In this document: positions 62,001-64,000 of the stretch, in pieces
How positions within the stretch are numbered: the stretch's first letter is position 1
Layout: each line of letters begins with the position of its first letter
Source: Heterotrichella gracilis
Taxonomy: Eukaryota > Sar > Xanthophyceae > Tribonematales > Xanthonemataceae
Length of the DNA: 64,000 bases
Reading direction: 5' to 3'
Assembly: GCA_032358255.1 (NCBI GenBank)
Contig: JAULBX010030486.1
Coordinates: 118,108-182,107 of the forward strand
Made by a program: the position numbers and the translations under genes
Notes under the pieces: model-generated
Databases searched by the model: none
What the model was told of the DNA's origin: nothing
The model's input: the letters and a program-made list of their open reading frames with translations, nothing else

Positions 62001-62332
62001 CACCACCCGGACACCATAGCACCTCAGGGTTGGCACCAACTGCACACTAGCCCTAGGGTTTGCGCGCACCTCTAGCACATCCCCCTCTACCTGCATCGCC
62101 CCCATACATCTGCAGCAGGGTCGCCACTGCCAGCCGCCGTATCCATCCCTCCGTCTTGAACCCTTCCTGGGACACTGGCAAATCAGGTGTGGTAACCTCC
62201 GGGGACCAGCTGCGTCTGCTGGATGAGCCAATCGGTGACCTCACGCTGCGCCTTGTTGGCACACGCCACCAGCGGGTCCACCCTACACACATGGTGCTGC
62301 GCACAGCAGCGCTGGTGAGTGATGCGCCCAAC
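50044..62332 (-). CDS. Large MYND-finger protein (exon chain, some joins unresolved)
   Basis: Minus-strand exons with splice signals: 62332-62197, 62174-62091, 62039-61762, 59397-59293, 58988-58937, 58855-58721, 56370-56308, 55668-55537, 55257-55074, 54745-54581, 53934-53747, 52688-52591, 52065-51956, about 51646-51332, 50715-50391, 50315-50044; roughly 880 codons. Most consecutive phases agree (for example ...VYR|WLLESPPVLW, 53747 to 52688). The joins 58721-56370 and 55074-54745 do not, so exons may be missing or the chain may be two genes. The C-terminus has a MYND-type zinc finger, CRCQQGVRYCGKRCQ...H...C, whose first Cys pair is atypical. The rest is leucine-rich and helical, armadillo-like in feel (NPAVQLLHQLLCCADSALC), with no named domain recognised. 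MYND fingers bind proline-rich partners; no function is assigned. The 51.6-kb exon has no AG acceptor where the frame requires one. Confidence 0.6.
51118..51286 (-). repeat. Intronic copies of the exon ending at 51332
   Basis: CTGCTCCACTGTCTCCCCCT at about 51211 to 51286 repeats the exon's last ~75 bases with the donor (forward 51329-51405). A decayed copy lies near 51140-51176 (CACCAGTGTATTGGGTGCAG). Each copy is bordered by CCCTAAACCCTAA units. Confidence 0.88.
51816..51950 (-). repeat. Two intronic copies of the exon ending at 51956
   Basis: Forward sequence TTCCATGCCAGCTCCTGCGA (about 51888) and TTCCATGCCAGCTCCTGCTA (about 51810) repeat the exon tail at 51957 (TTCCACGCCAGCTCCTGCGG). Units are about 70-80 bp and are joined by AAACCCTAAACC. 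Confidence 0.92.
52455..52580. repeat. Two-copy 65-bp intronic repeat with CCCTAAA
   Basis: GGCTCCCTCCTTGGAGACCG (about 52529) and AGCTCCCTCCTTGGAATCCG (about 52447) head two units, each ending in CCAACCCTAAACCCTA. They do not match a recognised exon. Confidence 0.8.
52884..52904. repeat. Interstitial telomere-like tract
   Basis: Three consecutive TTTAGGG-type heptamers within an intron of the MYND gene. Similar short tracts lie at 53948-53968, 55924-55939 and 60458-60484. Confidence 0.85.
53222..53746 (-). repeat. At least four tandem copies of an exon tail, with a 100-N gap
   Basis: Downstream (minus sense) of exon 53934-53747, the segment encoding YHGSDVVAQVYR plus its GTGGGTG donor recurs at about 53540-53600, 53452-53507, 53350-53405 and 53222-53320. 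The last copy is longer and reaches further into the exon. Units are separated by AAACCCTA-rich linkers. The 100-N gap (53602-53701) lies inside the array, so the true copy number is unknown. Confidence 0.93.
55305..55362 (-). repeat. Partial upstream copy of exon 55257-55074
   Basis: The stretch matches the 5' ~55 bases of the exon beginning at 55257 (minus strand CCCGCCAGCTGTGAGCTGCA versus CCCGCCAGCTGTGCGCTGCG). It lies upstream of the exon. A similar upstream copy of the 55668 exon start lies at about 55835-55895. Confidence 0.8.
56158..56270 (-). repeat. Two intronic copies of the exon ending at 56308
   Basis: Forward CTCACCTCTAGCTCCGCAGG (56231) and CTCACCTCTGGCTCCACAGG (56155) repeat the tail and donor of exon 56370-56308 (CTCACCTCTGGCTCCATAAG at 56303). 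Units of about 75 bp are linked by TTTAGGG on the minus strand. Confidence 0.9.
56371..58720. other. Long intron or intergenic stretch within the MYND exon chain
   Basis: No exon was identified in 2.3 kb, although the phases of the flanking exons (58721 and 56370) require at least one more exon or a gene boundary here. Confidence 0.5.
59700..61730 (-). pseudogene. Decayed segmental duplicate of 53.1-55.1 kb
   Basis: About 2 kb resembles 53.1-55.1 kb in order and orientation. It contains a copy of the 54745-54581 exon at about 61360-61190 (QVILPQCTELQSLP, then a one-base deletion shifts the frame into ESSTARHEMQSYQ). It also has a fragment of the 53934 exon at about 60485-60525 and two copies of that exon's YHG...QVYR tail at 60105-60210 and 60238-60345. 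Intron sequence between them also matches (for example AATGCACCACCAATAATGCA at about 61065 versus AATGCACCGCCGGAAATGCA at about 54429). Frameshifts make it unlikely to be coding; it would sit inside an intron of the MYND gene. Confidence 0.8.
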
Positions 62333-63790
62333 CTGGAGGAAGGTGATGTGGCTGTTTTCAACATGGAAAGCTCTAAACGCCTAGATTATCCTTGGAAAAA
62401 TCATCGAGGTGTTTGCAAATCAGACAAAAATAGTTGTTATTTTGTGTTATTTTGTGGTTTGCAGTACAAATGCTTGCTCAGATCACAATCTGCTGTAAAG
62501 TCATGCATGTGTGATAGGATGCTGAAGGCCTCGTGACCATCCTCCTGTCTGTTATTGGCGGGAGGATGGTCACATGGGCAAAAGTTTCAGAGGATTCTCT
62601 TCTTGCAGCATTACTTATTTTTGAGGTAGCCACACACAGGTAGCAGCTAGTGCCCGTTGAGAGTTTAGACACTCGAGAGTGGTTCTGCCTCATAAACAGG
62701 GCAAACTTGTTTGGATGGGCTGTGATTGCAGACCTGACCTAGGAAACCTGAAGCTCAACAGCAGTGTGCTTCATACCTTGATTGCCACGTAAATTGCGAT
62801 GCAAGCGCAAAGCCAGTGAGACTGTTCATTTTGGGCTTGGAGGCGGAGCCGGTAAGATTCTGCACCAACAGCGGATGTGCATTCTGTGGTGGGTGCTGAC
62901 CGACACCAGAGCAGAACCCCGAGCAGCAAACAAACTGGTTCCCCGGCCACAGTGCAATAACCCTACATCCTTATAACCCTAATTCCGCTGCGCTGCATCA
63001 GATAAACACATATCCAGTCACCATGACGGTTGATCATATGAGTATACATCATCAGAATCACAGCTGTTCTACCATATTCCTATCCCCGCAACCCCACCGG
63101 ACCCACAACCTTACCGGGGCAGAGCTAAAACCAGGAAAAGAAACCAAAAACCGACTTTACAACTTTGCTCGAAACCCTATGCAGTAAAATACACTGAAAA
63201 CCTTGTTCATATATGCTGTCCTCTGCCCAAAGTAAAACGCCGTTGGCACAAGTTGACGCCTGTCATAAAAACCAAAACCCCTTCAGAAAACCCTAAGCGG
63301 TGCATGAACATGTGGGCAAGTTTTGAGCTTGGACACACCTAGGCAATGACTAAATGGCGTTTAGGTCGCTTCCACGACTCTTAATCTCTTAGAATAGAGT
63401 AGAGTCTCGTAGTCTCTTAGACACTAGTGGTATGTATGAGTGATAAAACTCTTCGCCATTCTGGTAGGGTAATAAGCGCACAGTGGCTGACCTCACAACT
63501 GGTGGCTAACCCTCCTTCAGCAATATGGATTTCAAACCTGTATACACTGGCTGGCGTTGTGTACACGCTCAAAGCACGTTTGGTCATACACAGTACGGTA
63601 ATGTCGGAATGCCACCTCGCACACGACACGAGCAACTTTGGGCAGCAGTTTGGCATGTGCATGCAACCCAACGCATGCATACGCGCCGTACCCACCGTAT
63701 GCTTGCATTCTCGAGTGGTCCTGTTTGCCAACAAAGGCCTATCCAAAGCTGTCGCAGGTGGTGAAAAGAAGTGGCTTATTTACAGGTGAG
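62333..63790. other. Right-hand region with little recognisable content
   Basis: Upstream of the first MYND exon found. A plus-strand open frame (ATG 63436) ends at a clean donor, TTTACAG|GTGAGT at 63785, and could be the first exon of a gene leaving the window. It has no recognisable similarity and no TATA box, so it is not called as a gene. The rest shows nothing I can support. Confidence 0.35.
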
Positions 63791-63792
63791 TT

Positions 63793-63870
63793 GCGGTGAG
63801 GTGAGGTTTCACCTCACCGCACCGTGATTTTACCAGTGGCTGCCATGTAGCAGCCATGGTGAAACCTCAC
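63793..63870. repeat. Hairpin element with 13-bp terminal inverted repeats
   Basis: GTGAGGTTTCACC (63801-63813) is the exact reverse complement of GGTGAAACCTCAC (63858-63870). Inside is TGGCTGC/GCAGCCA (63837-63843 and 63850-63856). A third stem, GCGGTGAGGT/ACCTCACCGC (63793-63802 and 63811-63820), competes with the outer one. The size and nested symmetry fit a miniature inverted-repeat element or a regulatory hairpin. No clear target-site duplication is seen. Confidence 0.75.
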
Positions 63871-64000
63871 GAAACTTCCCCGCACAAGGGTGAAGTGTTG
63901 CGGAGACAGCGACAACAGCTGCCTAAGCGCAAGTCTCTCGTCTTAAGTACTGCACGCAACCAACAACGTTCGTGCACAGCCCTGTTTGCGGCGCCCGAGC

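Noticed and set aside
1-64000. tRNA or rRNA genes
   Set aside because: No tRNA A/B-box cloverleaf or rRNA-like sequence was recognised by eye; a tRNAscan run would be decisive.

Overview
The window is nuclear DNA from a eukaryote, most likely a green alga. The genes are intron-rich with GT-AG introns, carry TATA boxes and 5' leaders, and include a MAP3K-epsilon kinase of plant type. Plant-type telomere heptamers (TTTAGGG/CCCTAAA) are scattered through introns and intergenic DNA. I cannot name the species. Two 100-N scaffold gaps (6869-6968, 53602-53701) fall inside repeats.

Layout. (1) 1-4.6 kb: fragments of one or two unidentified genes, mostly minus-strand exons. (2) 4.6-27 kb: three copies of one gene family encoding fibronectin type III (FN3) proteins of FNDC3-like architecture. 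Copy C (16700-26975, minus) is intact, with 19 exons and 1563 aa: acidic N-terminus, about nine FN3 domains, one membrane segment and a roughly 410-aa C-terminal domain I do not recognise. Copies A (+, 4.65-9.29 kb) and B (minus, 9.88-14.84 kb) are truncated, frameshifted or nonsense-bearing relatives placed tail to tail. (3) 27.4-29.2 kb: a YfcG/Ure2p-like glutathione transferase, divergent from C. (4) 30.5-32.6 kb: a secreted Cys/Lys-rich repeat protein. (5) 34.25-34.62 kb: RBX1 (minus) with an altered zinc-ligand set. (6) 35.6-46.0 kb: a 22-exon MAP3K-epsilon/Cdc7-like kinase of 1155 aa, fully reconstructable in frame. (7) 47.6-49.1 kb: a small secreted 8-cysteine protein behind a clear TATA box. 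(8) 50.0-62.3 kb (minus): a multi-exon protein ending in a MYND zinc finger and containing a decayed ~2-kb internal segmental duplication. (9) 62.4-64 kb: mostly empty, with a hairpin element near the end.

The most unusual feature is structural. Across several unrelated genes, the edge of an exon (usually its 3' tail plus the 5' splice site) is repeated as decaying tandem copies inside the adjacent intron, often next to telomere-like heptamers. At least nine exons show this. It looks like a recurrent local process that enlarges introns and may create them. The genes do not form an operon or one pathway; they are a housekeeping and surface-protein neighbourhood shaped by duplication.

Exon boundaries were set by eye from splice motifs and reading-frame continuity. 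For C, the transferase, both secreted proteins, RBX1 and the kinase, the exon lengths sum to whole codons with one stop. For the MYND gene and the 5' fragments some joins remain unresolved.
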